Origin: Microbacterium sp. MYb66
GTDB taxonomy: Bacteria > Actinomycetota > Actinomycetes > Actinomycetales > Microbacteriaceae
Reading direction: 5' to 3'
Assembly (NCBI RefSeq): GCF_002979435.1
Contig: NZ_PCOV01000012.1
Span: forward strand, 1-64,000
Length of the DNA: 64,000 nt
Part shown: positions 34,376 to 43,044 of the stretch, piece by piece
Layout: the number at the start of each line of letters is the position of its first letter
Position numbering within the stretch: the first letter of the stretch is position 1
Made by a program: the position numbers and the translations under genes
The notes under the pieces: model-generated
What the model was told of the DNA's origin: nothing
Seen by the model: the letters and a program-made list of their open reading frames with translations, nothing else
The model's database searches: none

Positions 34376-35602
34376 ATGACCGAGATCTGGTTCGCAGGCG
34401 GCATCATCGCCGATGGATCCGGAACCGAGCCGTCGCCCGCGGACCTCTGTGTGGAGGACGGCACCATCACCCGGATCGGAACGGCTCCGGCGGGAGCTGC
34501 GACCGTCGACCTCGACGGCATGCTGGTCACGCCCGGCCTGATCGACGCCCATGTGCACCTCGGACTCTCGAGCCCGATCCGCGCGCAGTTCGGCTTCCAG
34601 CTCTCGACCGCGGAGATCGCCGCCGACATCTTCACCACCGCGAGTCGCACGCTCGACGCGGGGTTCACCACGGTGCGCGACACCGGCGGCGTCGACGGGG
34701 GAGTGGTCGACGTCATCGCGACGGGCAAGGTGCGGGGCCCGCGGGTGCTGTCGTGCGGACCCGTGCAATGCCAGACCGGCGGACACGGCTACTACGGCGC
34801 CGCGTGGGAGCCGACCGAGCTGTGGGAGACGCACCACATCCCCGGCCTCACGGCCCTGTCCCTCATGTCGGGCAACGCCGACGAACTGCGGCGCAACGTC
34901 CGGGAGTCTTTCCGCCGCGGCGCGACCTTCCTCAAGCTGTGCGTCACCGGCGGTGTCGTCGGCGGCCACGACCGCCTCGACGACACCCAGTTCACGACGG
35001 CCGAGATCGCGGTCGCGGTGGAGGAGGCCGCGGCGCGCGGCACCTATGTGACCGTGCATGCGCACAACAACGCCGGCATCCGCAACGCGGTGCAGGCGGG
35101 TGTGCGCTGCGTGGAGCACGGCACGGACATCGACGAGCCGACCGCGCAGCTGATGCGGGAGCACGATGTGGCGCTCGTCCCCACCTTCGCGGTCGTCGAG
35201 CAGATCATGGACCCCGGGAGCCTCGACGTGGATCCATCGACGCGTGACCGCCTGGCCGGCGCCCGTCACCGCATGGCGACCGCGCTCGGGATCGCTCGCG
35301 AGGCGGGAGTGCGGATCGGGCTCGGATCCGACCTCCTCGGACCGGAGCAGTACCGCCGCGGTGAGGAGTTGCGACTGCGCGCCGAGCTGGAGTCGCCCAT
35401 GCAGGCACTCGTCTCGGCCACCCGCGTCAACGCTGACATCCTCGGCATCGGTGACGTCGTCGGGATGCTCCGCGTGGGGATGGCCGCCGACATGGTCTCC
35501 TGGCAGCGGAACCCGCTCGACGATCCCCGCGTCTTCGCGGATCCGGACATGGCCGCCTTCGTCGTGAAGGCCGGCCGCATCATGAAGGGAGACACCCAGT
35601 GA
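34376..35602 (+). CDS. Amidohydrolase family protein (metal-dependent)
   Basis: 408 aa. Metal-site HVH in TPGLIDAHVHLGLSS (~residue 57-63), a lysine in FLKLCVTGG (~186), HAHNNAG and VEHGTDID histidines (~225-250), and the catalytic aspartate in LGSDLLGP (~323), i.e. a complete two-metal set of the imidazolonepropionase/prolidase-like subgroup. Hydrolyses an amide, lactam or peptide bond. ATG 34376 follows GGAAGAGG. First gene of a three-gene operon. Cytoplasmic. Confidence 0.9.
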   Translation: MTEIWFAGGIIADGSGTEPSPADLCVEDGTITRIGTAPAGAATVDLDGMLVTPGLIDAHVHLGLSSPIRAQFGFQLSTAEIAADIFTTASRTLDAGFTTVRDTGGVDGGVVDVIATGKVRGPRVLSCGPVQCQTGGHGYYGAAWEPTELWETHHIPGLTALSLMSGNADELRRNVRESFRRGATFLKLCVTGGVVGGHDRLDDTQFTTAEIAVAVEEAAARGTYVTVHAHNNAGIRNAVQAGVRCVEHGTDIDEPTAQLMREHDVALVPTFAVVEQIMDPGSLDVDPSTRDRLAGARHRMATALGIAREAGVRIGLGSDLLGPEQYRRGEELRLRAELESPMQALVSATRVNADILGIGDVVGMLRVGMAADMVSWQRNPLDDPRVFADPDMAAFVVKAGRIMKGDTQ

Positions 35603-36501
35603 GCGCGATGCTGAACGGCTGCTTGGCCGACACGGAGTACCTCGAGGTCACGGCACGGTCGGGACATCGCTACGGGGTCTGGGTGACGACGCCCCCGGGC
35701 TATGCGGAGTCCACCGATTCCCTGCCCCTGATCTATGTGGTGGACGGCAACTGGGCAGTCGGCTTCACCGCCCCGCTCATCGTCACGCAGGCGGACCCCT
35801 ACCTCACGGTGGCCCCGTACATCCAGGTCAGCGTCGGCTACGCCGGCGAGGAGGCCGCGCAATGGGCACAGCTCCGCAATCGCGATCTCGTGCCGCCGGG
35901 GGAACCCGTCGGCGAGGAGATGCGGCGGACGCTCGCGGCCGCCCGCGATTCCGGGGCGATGACCCCCGAGCACATGGACGCGTACCTCGCGCAGCTGACC
36001 GACACCCACGCCGACGTCTTCCTCTCGTTCCTGACGGAGGAGCTTCACCCCCTCCTGCAGTCGAAGGTCCGCGTCAGCGAATCCGGTCACGGCCTCTTCG
36101 GCTACTCCTACGGTGGCCTCTTCGCGCTGTACGCGTGGCTGCGTGAGACGTCTCCGTTCGCGACTTTCGGCGCCGGCAGCCCGGGTGTCGCGGCCACGGA
36201 CAGCCAGGTGTTCCCCCTGATCGCCGCGCTGCCGGAGCACGGCTCGGTGTCGTCCGCTCAGCGGCTGCACGTCACGCTGAACGAAGCCGAGCTGTTCGGG
36301 GCGATTCCGATCTATCGCGAGATCGGCCGGAACCTCCTCACCGTCCTGGAGGACCTGCATGCCCAGGGACGCTCGGGAGAGGTCTCGAAGGCGATGCTTC
36401 ACGAGACCCACCTCACCGGGCTGCAGGCCTCGTTCCTGAGCTACCTGAAGACCTGCCACACGCGCTCGGAGTCCGTCCCGGGCGATGACGATCGTGAGTG
36501 A
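35599..36501 (+). CDS. Alpha/beta hydrolase, putative esterase (Fes/IroE-like)
   Basis: 300 aa. VWVTTPPGYAESTDSLPLIYVVDGNW is the opening of the esterase D-like family; nucleophile serine in LFGYSYGGLFALYAWL (~residue 171); acidic residue around LNEAELFG; histidine in HETHLTG near the end. No signal peptide. GTG 35599 overlaps the amidohydrolase stop. Probably opens an ester of the same substrate that the amidohydrolase handles (inference). Confidence 0.85.
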   Translation: MSAMLNGCLADTEYLEVTARSGHRYGVWVTTPPGYAESTDSLPLIYVVDGNWAVGFTAPLIVTQADPYLTVAPYIQVSVGYAGEEAAQWAQLRNRDLVPPGEPVGEEMRRTLAAARDSGAMTPEHMDAYLAQLTDTHADVFLSFLTEELHPLLQSKVRVSESGHGLFGYSYGGLFALYAWLRETSPFATFGAGSPGVAATDSQVFPLIAALPEHGSVSSAQRLHVTLNEAELFGAIPIYREIGRNLLTVLEDLHAQGRSGEVSKAMLHETHLTGLQASFLSYLKTCHTRSESVPGDDDRE

Positions 36502-37873
36502 GTCCGCCCTCCTCGCCGACCTCGCCGCTGTGCTGCCCGCCGACCGTCTCACGACGGACCCGGACGTGCTCGAGGGCTACGCGCACGATGACGCCGAGTG
36601 GGCGCAGTGGTGGCTGCCGGCCTGCCTCGTGCGACCGCGCACTGCCGAAGAGGTGCAGGCCGTGGTCCGCGCATGCCTGCGCCATGACACGGCGGTCGTC
36701 GCCCGAGGAGCGGGCACCGGACTCTCCGGCGGCGCCAACGCGCTCCCCGGTTGCGTCGTGATCTCACTGGAGCGGATGGACGCCGTGCTCGAGGTGGACG
36801 AGCTCGAGCGACTCGCCGTCGTGCAGCCCGGGGTGGTCAACGACGACCTCCGCGCGCGCGTCGCCGAGAACGGCCTCTGGTATCCGCCCGATCCGGCCAG
36901 CTCGCCCTGGTCGACCATCGGCGGCAATGCCGGGACGAACGCCGGCGGGGTCTGCTGTGTGAAGTACGGCGTCACCCGCGACTACGTGCTCGGGATGCAG
37001 GTCGTGACCGGCACGGGGGACCTGGTTCGGCTGGGACGCCGCACCGCGAAAGGCGTCGCGGGATTCGACCTCACGAGTCTCCTCGTCGGCTCCGAGGGCA
37101 CACTCGGCATCATCACCGAGATCACGGTGCGGCTCCGGCCGATGCGTCCGCCCGAGCAGACCATCGCAGGGTTCTTCGATTCGCTCACCGACGCGGGGAG
37201 GGCCGTGCGCGAGGTCGCAGCGGCCGGGCTCACGCCGTCGGCGCTCGAGCTGATCGACCGCAACTGCCTGCGGGCCGTCGACGACTGGAAGAACATGGGG
37301 CTCTCGGCTGACGCCGCGGTCGTCCTGCTCGGACGCGTGGACACCCCGGGCGCCGCTGGTGAGGAAGAGGCGGCGGCACTGCTGGCCGCCTTCGAGCGCG
37401 GCGGCGCCACGTGGGCCGACCGGAGCACGGACGAGGCCGAAGGGGAGGCGCTCTTCGCCGCCCGACGTCTGGCCTACCCGGCCCTCGAGCGGCTCGGGCC
37501 CGTGCTGACCGAGGACGTGTGCGTGCCGAAGGGCGCCGTCCCGGAGATGCTCGGCCGCATCGAGACCATCGGGCGTGCGAACGACGTGCTCATCGCCAAC
37601 ATCGCGCATGCGGGCGACGGCAACCTGCATCCGCTCCTCGTCGTCCCCGCCGGTGACGACGAGGCTCGCGTTCGCGCGGAGAAGGCGTTCGCCGAGATCA
37701 TCGATGCCGCCCTCGCCCTCGGGGGCACGGTCACAGGCGAGCACGGCGTGGGCCTTCTCAAGCGCGAAGGCCTCGTGTCCGAGCTCTCTCCGGCCGTCCT
37801 CGACATGCATCGCGCGATCAAGGCCGCCCTCGACCCCGCCGGAATCCTCAACCCCGGCAAGGTCATCGGCTGA
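36485..37873 (+). CDS. FAD-linked oxidase, GlcD/D-lactate dehydrogenase type
   Basis: 462 aa. FAD_binding_4 domain: RPRTAEEVQAVVRACLRHDTAVVARGAGTGLSGGANAL, then PPDPASSPWSTIGGNAGTNAGG; C-terminal FAD-oxidase domain with NIAHAGDGNLHPLLV (metal/His site) and GGTVTGEHGVGLLKRE, ending DPAGILNPGKVIG. Oxidises a 2-hydroxy acid to a 2-oxo acid. Unlike glycolate oxidase there is no GlcE or GlcF beside it. Overlaps the esterase by 17 bases; GTG 36494 is an alternative start. Confidence 0.92.
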   Translation: MTIVSESALLADLAAVLPADRLTTDPDVLEGYAHDDAEWAQWWLPACLVRPRTAEEVQAVVRACLRHDTAVVARGAGTGLSGGANALPGCVVISLERMDAVLEVDELERLAVVQPGVVNDDLRARVAENGLWYPPDPASSPWSTIGGNAGTNAGGVCCVKYGVTRDYVLGMQVVTGTGDLVRLGRRTAKGVAGFDLTSLLVGSEGTLGIITEITVRLRPMRPPEQTIAGFFDSLTDAGRAVREVAAAGLTPSALELIDRNCLRAVDDWKNMGLSADAAVVLLGRVDTPGAAGEEEAAALLAAFERGGATWADRSTDEAEGEALFAARRLAYPALERLGPVLTEDVCVPKGAVPEMLGRIETIGRANDVLIANIAHAGDGNLHPLLVVPAGDDEARVRAEKAFAEIIDAALALGGTVTGEHGVGLLKREGLVSELSPAVLDMHRAIKAALDPAGILNPGKVIG

Positions 37874-37895
37874 CGTCGGAAGTCGGTGTGCCCGG

Positions 37896-38924
37896 TCAGG
37901 AGCTCGCTCGCGTGATCAGGGTGGGCGTGTAGAGCACCTGCTCGTGCACGTGCTCCTCGTTCTCCATCTCGTCGATGAGCAGCCGCGTGGCGGCTTTGCC
38001 CATCTCATACATGGGCTGACTCACGCTGGTGATGGGAACGTTCGCGTGCGAGGCGAGATCCACGTTGTCGTACCCCACGATCGCGATGTCCTCGGGGACG
38101 CGGAGGCCGTGCGCCAGCACCGTCCGTTCCACGCCGAGGGCCAGCTGGTCGTTCGCGCAGACCACGGCTGTCGGGCGGTTGCCGGCTGCGAGGATGCGTT
38201 CGGCGGCATGCGCGCCGCCGCCGACCGAGATCTCCTCGCGATACACCGCGATGTCGGCAGGGTCCAAGCCGGCCGCGGATGCCGCCGATCGGATGCCGCT
38301 CAGACGCGACTGATGCTGACGGACGTGGCTGGCGCCGCACACGAACGCCACCTGCGTGTGACCGCGAGCGAGGAGGTGCCTCATCGCCTCGGCTGCGCCG
38401 TGGTGGTCGTCGACGGCGACGGAGCAGGACTGTGTGCGGGGAGCGCGGCGGTCCAGGAACACGATGTGCGTCCCCTGGTCGCGAAGACGGCTCAGGTTGT
38501 CGGACATGCGAGCGACGGGGCTCATCAGCACCCCGCTCACGCGGTGCGCCTCGAGAGCGCCCAGCGCGCGGGTCTCCCGTTCCATCGAGTTGGCCGAGTT
38601 GAACAGCATCACGACGTAGCCGGCTTCGCTGGCGGTGTCCTCCACCCCGCGCGCCACCTCGAGGAAGAAGGGGTTCTCCAGGTCGAGCAGCACCAGGCCG
38701 ATCGACCGCGACCTTCCCACGGCGAGGTCGCGCGCCGCGCCGTTGGGCACGAAGGCGAGCAGGCGCATCGCCTCCTGCACGCGCTCACGGGTATCGACCG
38801 CCACCCGATCGGGACGGTTGAGCACATTGCTCACGGTGCCGTGCGACACCCCGGCGAGGCGCGCCACATCGCGAACCGTCACACCCCGACGTTCGCGGGG
38901 TGGCCGAGCCTGCTCTGACTGCAT
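37896..38924 (-). CDS. LacI-family repressor of the rhamnose locus
   Basis: 342 aa. HTH VTVRDVARLAGVSHGTVSNVLNRPDRVAVDTRERVQEAM at ~15-53, hinge helix AARDLAVGRSRSIGLVL, then a periplasmic-binding-protein-like sensor (VARGVEDTASEAGYVVMLFNS, VCANDQLALGVERTVLAHGLRVPEDIAIVGYDNVDLA). ATG 38924 (MQSEQARPP) is preferred over ATG 38996: GGACC-type RBS and family length. Divergent from the ABC/rhamnose operon; two GGACCGGT-type operators lie between them. Confidence 0.92.
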   Translation of the reverse strand: MQSEQARPPRERRGVTVRDVARLAGVSHGTVSNVLNRPDRVAVDTRERVQEAMRLLAFVPNGAARDLAVGRSRSIGLVLLDLENPFFLEVARGVEDTASEAGYVVMLFNSANSMERETRALGALEAHRVSGVLMSPVARMSDNLSRLRDQGTHIVFLDRRAPRTQSCSVAVDDHHGAAEAMRHLLARGHTQVAFVCGASHVRQHQSRLSGIRSAASAAGLDPADIAVYREEISVGGGAHAAERILAAGNRPTAVVCANDQLALGVERTVLAHGLRVPEDIAIVGYDNVDLASHANVPITSVSQPMYEMGKAATRLLIDEMENEEHVHEQVLYTPTLITRASS

Positions 38925-39003
38925 CGAGGTCCTGTCCGGCCGGGGCCCGTTGGAGTGGCGTGCGCCGGACCTCGGAGCTGGCGCGGATCTGCGCACATCG
39001 TCT

Positions 39004-39015
39004 GGACCGGTTCAA
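39004..39015 (+). promoter_or_regulatory. LacI operator, site 1
   Basis: GGACCGGTTCAA, an imperfect palindrome centred on CG as LacI-family operators are, close to the lacI side of the 298-bp gap. It shares GGACCGGT and CAA with site 2 at 39171. Confidence 0.5.
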
Positions 39016-39123
39016 CGTGTTCACCGTCAGAGTACGGCAGCCCCGGGTGGTCGTCAACGTGCCCACGCGGAGAAGCGCAGCGACGGCGAAAGAGTGCGGG
39101 GTTGAAACGTATCGTCCTGACTC

Positions 39124-39183
39124 TTGACACGCCCGCACCCGGCAGGAGATAGTCTCTCCAACGACAAAAATGGACCGGTCAAA
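39124..39183 (+). promoter_or_regulatory. Rhamnose-operon promoter with LacI operator site 2
   Basis: TTGACA (39124-39129), 18 bp, GATAGT (39148-39153), expected start near 39160. Just downstream lies TGGACCGGTCAAA (39171-39183), containing the perfect 8-bp palindrome GACCGGTC. A repressor here would act as a roadblock. The 5' leader is about 60 nt to ATG 39223. Confidence 0.65.
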
Positions 39184-39222
39184 TTGCGGGCCGATGTCGT
39201 CCAAGAGACAAGGACCAGAACA

Positions 39223-40548
39223 ATGACGTTTGGCAACACGGCACGACGGCTCACGGCTGTGACCGTCACTGTGGGGATCTTCGCACTCGCCGGCTGCAGC
39301 GCCGCGACCCCGGGTGGCGGCGCGGGCGAGGTCGAGGGCAGCGAGATCACGATCGGCACCTTCTCGCCCCTGCTCGGCCAGTTCGAGCAGTACGCGGAGG
39401 CATACACGAAGGAGTTCCCCGACCGGAAGGTGAAGGTGATCGGAGTCAGCGAGGACTTCAGCAAGTACTCGCAGATCCTGGCCACGCAGCTCATCAGCAA
39501 GAAGCTTCCCGACATCTTCTTCAACGTGGACTTCGCGGCGAACGAGTTCGCGACCAACGGGGTCTCGCTCGACATCGCGGACCGCCTCAACGACGGCGAA
39601 GGGCTGGAAGAGGACTTCTTCCTTCCCCAGTTCCTCGGCCAGTACCGGCCGATGAAGACCCCTGACCAGATCACGGGCCTCCCCGTCAGCGCCGACTCCA
39701 CGGCCCTCGTCTACAACAAGACGCTGTTCGAGGAAGCCGGAGTGGACGAGCTCCCCGACGAGACCTGGACGTGGGACGACTTCCTCCGCGTCTCCACCGA
39801 GATCCAGACCAAGTCCGGCGGGAGCATCTTCGGAACCGTGCCGCCGGGAGCGGACGGCTCGGGGATCGTCGAATGGGGTCCTGTGCTCGTCGCCCACGGT
39901 GCGAAGGTCTACGACCCGGAGACGAACGACGTCGACATCGACTCGCCGGAGGCCATCGAAGCCTGGAAGTCGATGATCGCGTTCTACGGCACGGGCTCCG
40001 GTGGCTACACGTCCACCGGCGGCGATCCGGCGTACGACTTCTCCTCGGGGAAGGTCGCGATGGGCATCACCTCCCGGGCCAACATCGCCGGCTTCCGCGA
40101 GACCCTCAAGGACTTCGACTGGGACGTCACGGAGGTCCCCTCCATCGACGGTACGCACCCATCGGGCGGAGGCTCGTACGGGCTCTCGGTCTCGAGCACG
40201 AGTGCGAACCAGGATGCGGCGTGGGCCTTCATGGAATGGTTCTACAGCACCGATGGCGGCATGGCACTGGCACAGCAGCCGGATGCCGGCGGCATCATCC
40301 CGCCCACGGTCGACGGTCTCGAGACCGGAAGCTGGCAGGACGTCGACGTCCCCGCGAACATGAGCGTCTTCGCCCAGACCGCGAAGGACGCGACCCTGCT
40401 GGTCTCCCTCCCCGGCAGCGCGGGGAGCGTCCTGACGGACGCCACCAAGCGCGCCGTCCAGGAGGTCGTGCTCAATGGGGCCAGCGTCGAAGACGCCTTC
40501 GGGAAGGCGGCGGACGAGGTCCGTGCCGCGCTCGCTGAAGCGGGGTGA
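39223..40548 (+). CDS. ABC transporter sugar-binding lipoprotein
   Basis: 441 aa, family 1 solute-binding protein. Signal peptide with lipobox LAGC, Cys25 being the lipid anchor. The mature part carries typical segments: VEGSEITIGTFSPLLGQFEQYAEAYTKEFPDRKVKVIGV, GLPVSADSTALVYNKTLFEEAGVDELPDETWTWDDF, and AWAFMEWFYSTDGG. Captures an oligosaccharide, probably rhamnose-containing, outside the membrane. First gene of the operon; the longer frame from 39124 overlaps the promoter and is rejected. Confidence 0.93.
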   Translation: MTFGNTARRLTAVTVTVGIFALAGCSAATPGGGAGEVEGSEITIGTFSPLLGQFEQYAEAYTKEFPDRKVKVIGVSEDFSKYSQILATQLISKKLPDIFFNVDFAANEFATNGVSLDIADRLNDGEGLEEDFFLPQFLGQYRPMKTPDQITGLPVSADSTALVYNKTLFEEAGVDELPDETWTWDDFLRVSTEIQTKSGGSIFGTVPPGADGSGIVEWGPVLVAHGAKVYDPETNDVDIDSPEAIEAWKSMIAFYGTGSGGYTSTGGDPAYDFSSGKVAMGITSRANIAGFRETLKDFDWDVTEVPSIDGTHPSGGGSYGLSVSSTSANQDAAWAFMEWFYSTDGGMALAQQPDAGGIIPPTVDGLETGSWQDVDVPANMSVFAQTAKDATLLVSLPGSAGSVLTDATKRAVQEVVLNGASVEDAFGKAADEVRAALAEAG

Positions 40549-40555
40549 TCGGTCA

Positions 40556-40592
40556 CGCGGATCGGACGGTCGTCCCGATCGTCCGATCCGCG
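40556..40592 (+). repeat. Intercistronic hairpin after the binding-protein gene
   Basis: Perfect 13-bp inverted repeat CGCGGATCGGACG (40556-40568) / CGTCCGATCCGCG (40580-40592), 11-base loop, no T tail. Such hairpins between a binding-protein gene and its permeases protect the upstream mRNA and lower permease expression, giving the usual excess of binding protein. Confidence 0.6.
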
Positions 40593-40633
40593 TACCGCTG
40601 CCGATGATGCCCCCACGATCGGAGACGCACTTC

Positions 40634-41563
40634 GTGAACCACACCATCCGGGATGCAGGAACCCTGCGTCCCCCGACCCGACGCGCCACGGGGCGACGAG
40701 GGGATGCCCTCGCGGCCACGCTGTTCATCGCCCCGGGACTCCTCGCCTTCGTCCTCTTCGTGATCGTCCCCGCGATCGGAGGGCTCGCGCTGAGCTTCTT
40801 CGACTGGAACCTCTTCTCCGCCCCGACCTTCGTCGGCCTGAAGAACGTCACCAGGCTCTTCGGGGACCCGTACATGTGGCATTCCGCTCTCGTGTCGGTG
40901 CTGTTCGTCGTGATGGGGGTCATCCCCACGGTTCTCGGAGGCTTCGTGCTGGGAGTGATCGCCAGCGCCCAGGTGCCCGCAGCCGGCGTCATCCGCACCC
41001 TCTACTTCGCCCCCATGGTCGCCTCGAGCGCCGTGGCCGCGGTGCTGTGGTCGTCGATCTACAACCAGCGATCCGGGCTGATCAATCAGCTCCTCGCGAC
41101 GGTGGGGATCGAGGGCCCCAACTGGCTGAGCGACCCCATTCTCGCCCGCCCGGCGCTCGTCGTCGTGCTGATCTGGAGTTCCCTGCCCATCGTGACCATC
41201 CTGTACATCGCGGCGATCCAGAAGATCCCGGAGGACCTCTTCGATGCGGCCGCCCTCGACGGTGCCGGACGGTGGCGGCGGCTGTGGAGCATCACCTGGC
41301 CCAGTGTGATGCCCACGACGATGGTGGTCGCCATCCTCATGCTCCTCACCTTCCTCAGCGGCACGCTCGAGTTCGCGCTGCTGATGACCGACGGCGGTCC
41401 GCTCGGGGAGACGACCTCGCTCGCCCTCTACTCCTACAAGATCGCCTTCGAGCGGAGGGACATCGGCTATGCGAGTGCGCTGGCGATGTTCCAGCTCGTG
41501 CTCATCGTCGTCGTGTTCCTCATCGGTCGCGCCGTCATGAAGGGAACGAGGTCCGTCCGATGA
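40634..41563 (+). CDS. ABC sugar transporter permease 1
   Basis: 309 aa with six predicted membrane helices, first LFIAPGLLAFVLFVIVPAIGGLALSFF. The EAA loop EDLFDAAALDGAGRWRRLWSITWPSVMP docks the ATPase. MalF/UgpA type. GTG 40634 has GGAG nine bases upstream; ATG 40604/40607 are possible but lack an RBS. Heterodimer partner of the next gene. Confidence 0.92.
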   Translation: MNHTIRDAGTLRPPTRRATGRRGDALAATLFIAPGLLAFVLFVIVPAIGGLALSFFDWNLFSAPTFVGLKNVTRLFGDPYMWHSALVSVLFVVMGVIPTVLGGFVLGVIASAQVPAAGVIRTLYFAPMVASSAVAAVLWSSIYNQRSGLINQLLATVGIEGPNWLSDPILARPALVVVLIWSSLPIVTILYIAAIQKIPEDLFDAAALDGAGRWRRLWSITWPSVMPTTMVVAILMLLTFLSGTLEFALLMTDGGPLGETTSLALYSYKIAFERRDIGYASALAMFQLVLIVVVFLIGRAVMKGTRSVR

Positions 41564-42393
41564 AGACCAAGAAGTCGGCGGTCGCCGCGCGACTGACCCT
41601 GATGCTCGTCTGCGGGCTGGTGATGGCGGCCCCGCTGCTGTTCATGATCTCCCGCTCCTTCATGACGCCGGCCGAGGTGTCCGCGTTGCCCCCGACGTTC
41701 CTCCCCGCCGGGCTGAACTGGGAGAACTACGTCCAAGCATTCGCGTACCTCAGCCCGAGGACGATCCTGAACTCGTTCATCGTCGCGATCGGGATCGTCT
41801 TGCTGCAGCTGCTGCTCGCGCTGCCGGTCGCCTTCGCGCTCGCGCTGATCCCCTTCCGCTGGTCGGGGACGATCCTGGCCATCCTCATCGTGCCGATGTT
41901 CATCCCCGGCAACCTGACACTCATCCCGACCTTCGTGGTGACGTATCAACTGGGAATGCTGGAGAGCTACGCCGGCATCATCGTCCCCATCGCCGGGCAG
42001 ATCGCGTTCGCCGTCATCCTCTTCCGCCAGTTCTTCGCATCCCTGCCGGCGGGGATCGTCGAGGCCGCGCGGATCGACGGAGCCAGCTGGCCCCGCGTGT
42101 TCTGGTGGGTCACCCTCCCGCTGGCCAAGCCCATCATCGCGACGTACTGCTCGCTGACGTTCCTCACGGCCTGGAACATGTACATCTGGCCCCAGGTGGT
42201 CGCGACCGATCCCGACCTCGCGGTCATCAACGTCGCGCTCGCGCCGATCGCCGGTGCCTCGGCCTACACCTACGTGTCGCCGGCGGTGGGTCTCGCTGGC
42301 GCGACCCTCGGGATGCTCCCGGCGCTGATCGTCTTCCTGGCGATGCAGAAGTGGTACGTCCGCGGGATCGCCGCAGGAAGCGGCCTGGAATGA
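41560..42393 (+). CDS. ABC sugar transporter permease 2
   Basis: 277 aa, MalG type, six helices. EAA loop GIVEAARIDGASWPRVFWWVTLPLAKP near residue 185. ATGA overlap with permease 1. No ATPase gene in the operon, so a shared MsiK-like ATPase encoded elsewhere must energise transport, as is common in actinobacteria (established for Streptomyces MsiK). Confidence 0.93.
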   Translation: MKTKKSAVAARLTLMLVCGLVMAAPLLFMISRSFMTPAEVSALPPTFLPAGLNWENYVQAFAYLSPRTILNSFIVAIGIVLLQLLLALPVAFALALIPFRWSGTILAILIVPMFIPGNLTLIPTFVVTYQLGMLESYAGIIVPIAGQIAFAVILFRQFFASLPAGIVEAARIDGASWPRVFWWVTLPLAKPIIATYCSLTFLTAWNMYIWPQVVATDPDLAVINVALAPIAGASAYTYVSPAVGLAGATLGMLPALIVFLAMQKWYVRGIAAGSGLE

Positions 42394-42464
42394 GCGCCGC
42401 CATCGGGCAGGAAGACGCCGGTTCCGCCGGCGATGAGATCGAAGCGGGAAAAGGAGATGCAGGA

Positions 42465-43028
42465 ATGAAGCGCGCGGCAGACAAGCAGGTGGTGGTCGGA
42501 TCCGACTTCGCCGGATTCGCACTCAAGGAGGCCGTGAAGGCGCATCTGGAGGAGCGAGGGTGGACGGTCGAGGACCTCACCCCGGTGGAGTCCGAGGCGC
42601 CGATGTACCACCGTGCGGGGTTCCTGGTGGGCAGCCGCATCGCGGAGCGGGAGTACGACAAGGCGCTCGCCTTCTGCGGCAGCGGCATGGGCATCCACAT
42701 CGCGGCATCGAAGGTGCCGCATGTGCACGCCGCCGTGGCGGAGACCGTTCCTTCGGCGCGACGGGCCGCGACCGCGAACAACGCCAACCTGCTCGCGATG
42801 GGAGCCTTCTACACCGGTCCCCGCCTGGCGATGGCGATGGCCGACGCCTTCCTGGAGTCCTCTCTCGGCGACGACTACGAGGAGTGGGACGGGTTCTACG
42901 AGTACCACCTGATCGGCTATGACGAGGTCGAGGATTTCGACTACCAGGCGTACAAGGCGAACGGCTTCGAGGTCCCGCATCCCCGTTCGGCGCGTCTCGG
43001 CCCCGAACCCCGCGGCCTGGCGTACTGA
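42465..43028 (+). CDS. RpiB/LacA/LacB-family sugar(-phosphate) isomerase
   Basis: 187 aa. VVVGSDFAGFALKEAVKAHLEERGWTVEDL, AGFLVGSRIAEREYDKALAFCGSGMGIHIAASKVPHVHAAV and TANNANLLAMGAF are the family's signature blocks, with the catalytic cysteine in FCGSG (~residue 70) and the NNAN anion site. A ~45-residue acidic/aromatic tail is longer than RpiB. AAGGAG eight bases before ATG 42465 supports this start; ATG 42390, overlapping permease 2, would add 25 residues. Stands where a rhamnose pathway needs an aldose-ketose isomerase. Confidence 0.85.
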   Translation: MKRAADKQVVVGSDFAGFALKEAVKAHLEERGWTVEDLTPVESEAPMYHRAGFLVGSRIAEREYDKALAFCGSGMGIHIAASKVPHVHAAVAETVPSARRAATANNANLLAMGAFYTGPRLAMAMADAFLESSLGDDYEEWDGFYEYHLIGYDEVEDFDYQAYKANGFEVPHPRSARLGPEPRGLAY

Positions 43029-43044
43029 GCAGCGAGGCAGCCCC

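Noticed and set aside
38785..40998. 737-aa minus-strand frame over the lacI/ABC region
   Set aside because: Overlaps well-supported genes and the promoter region; composition is that of a shadow frame.
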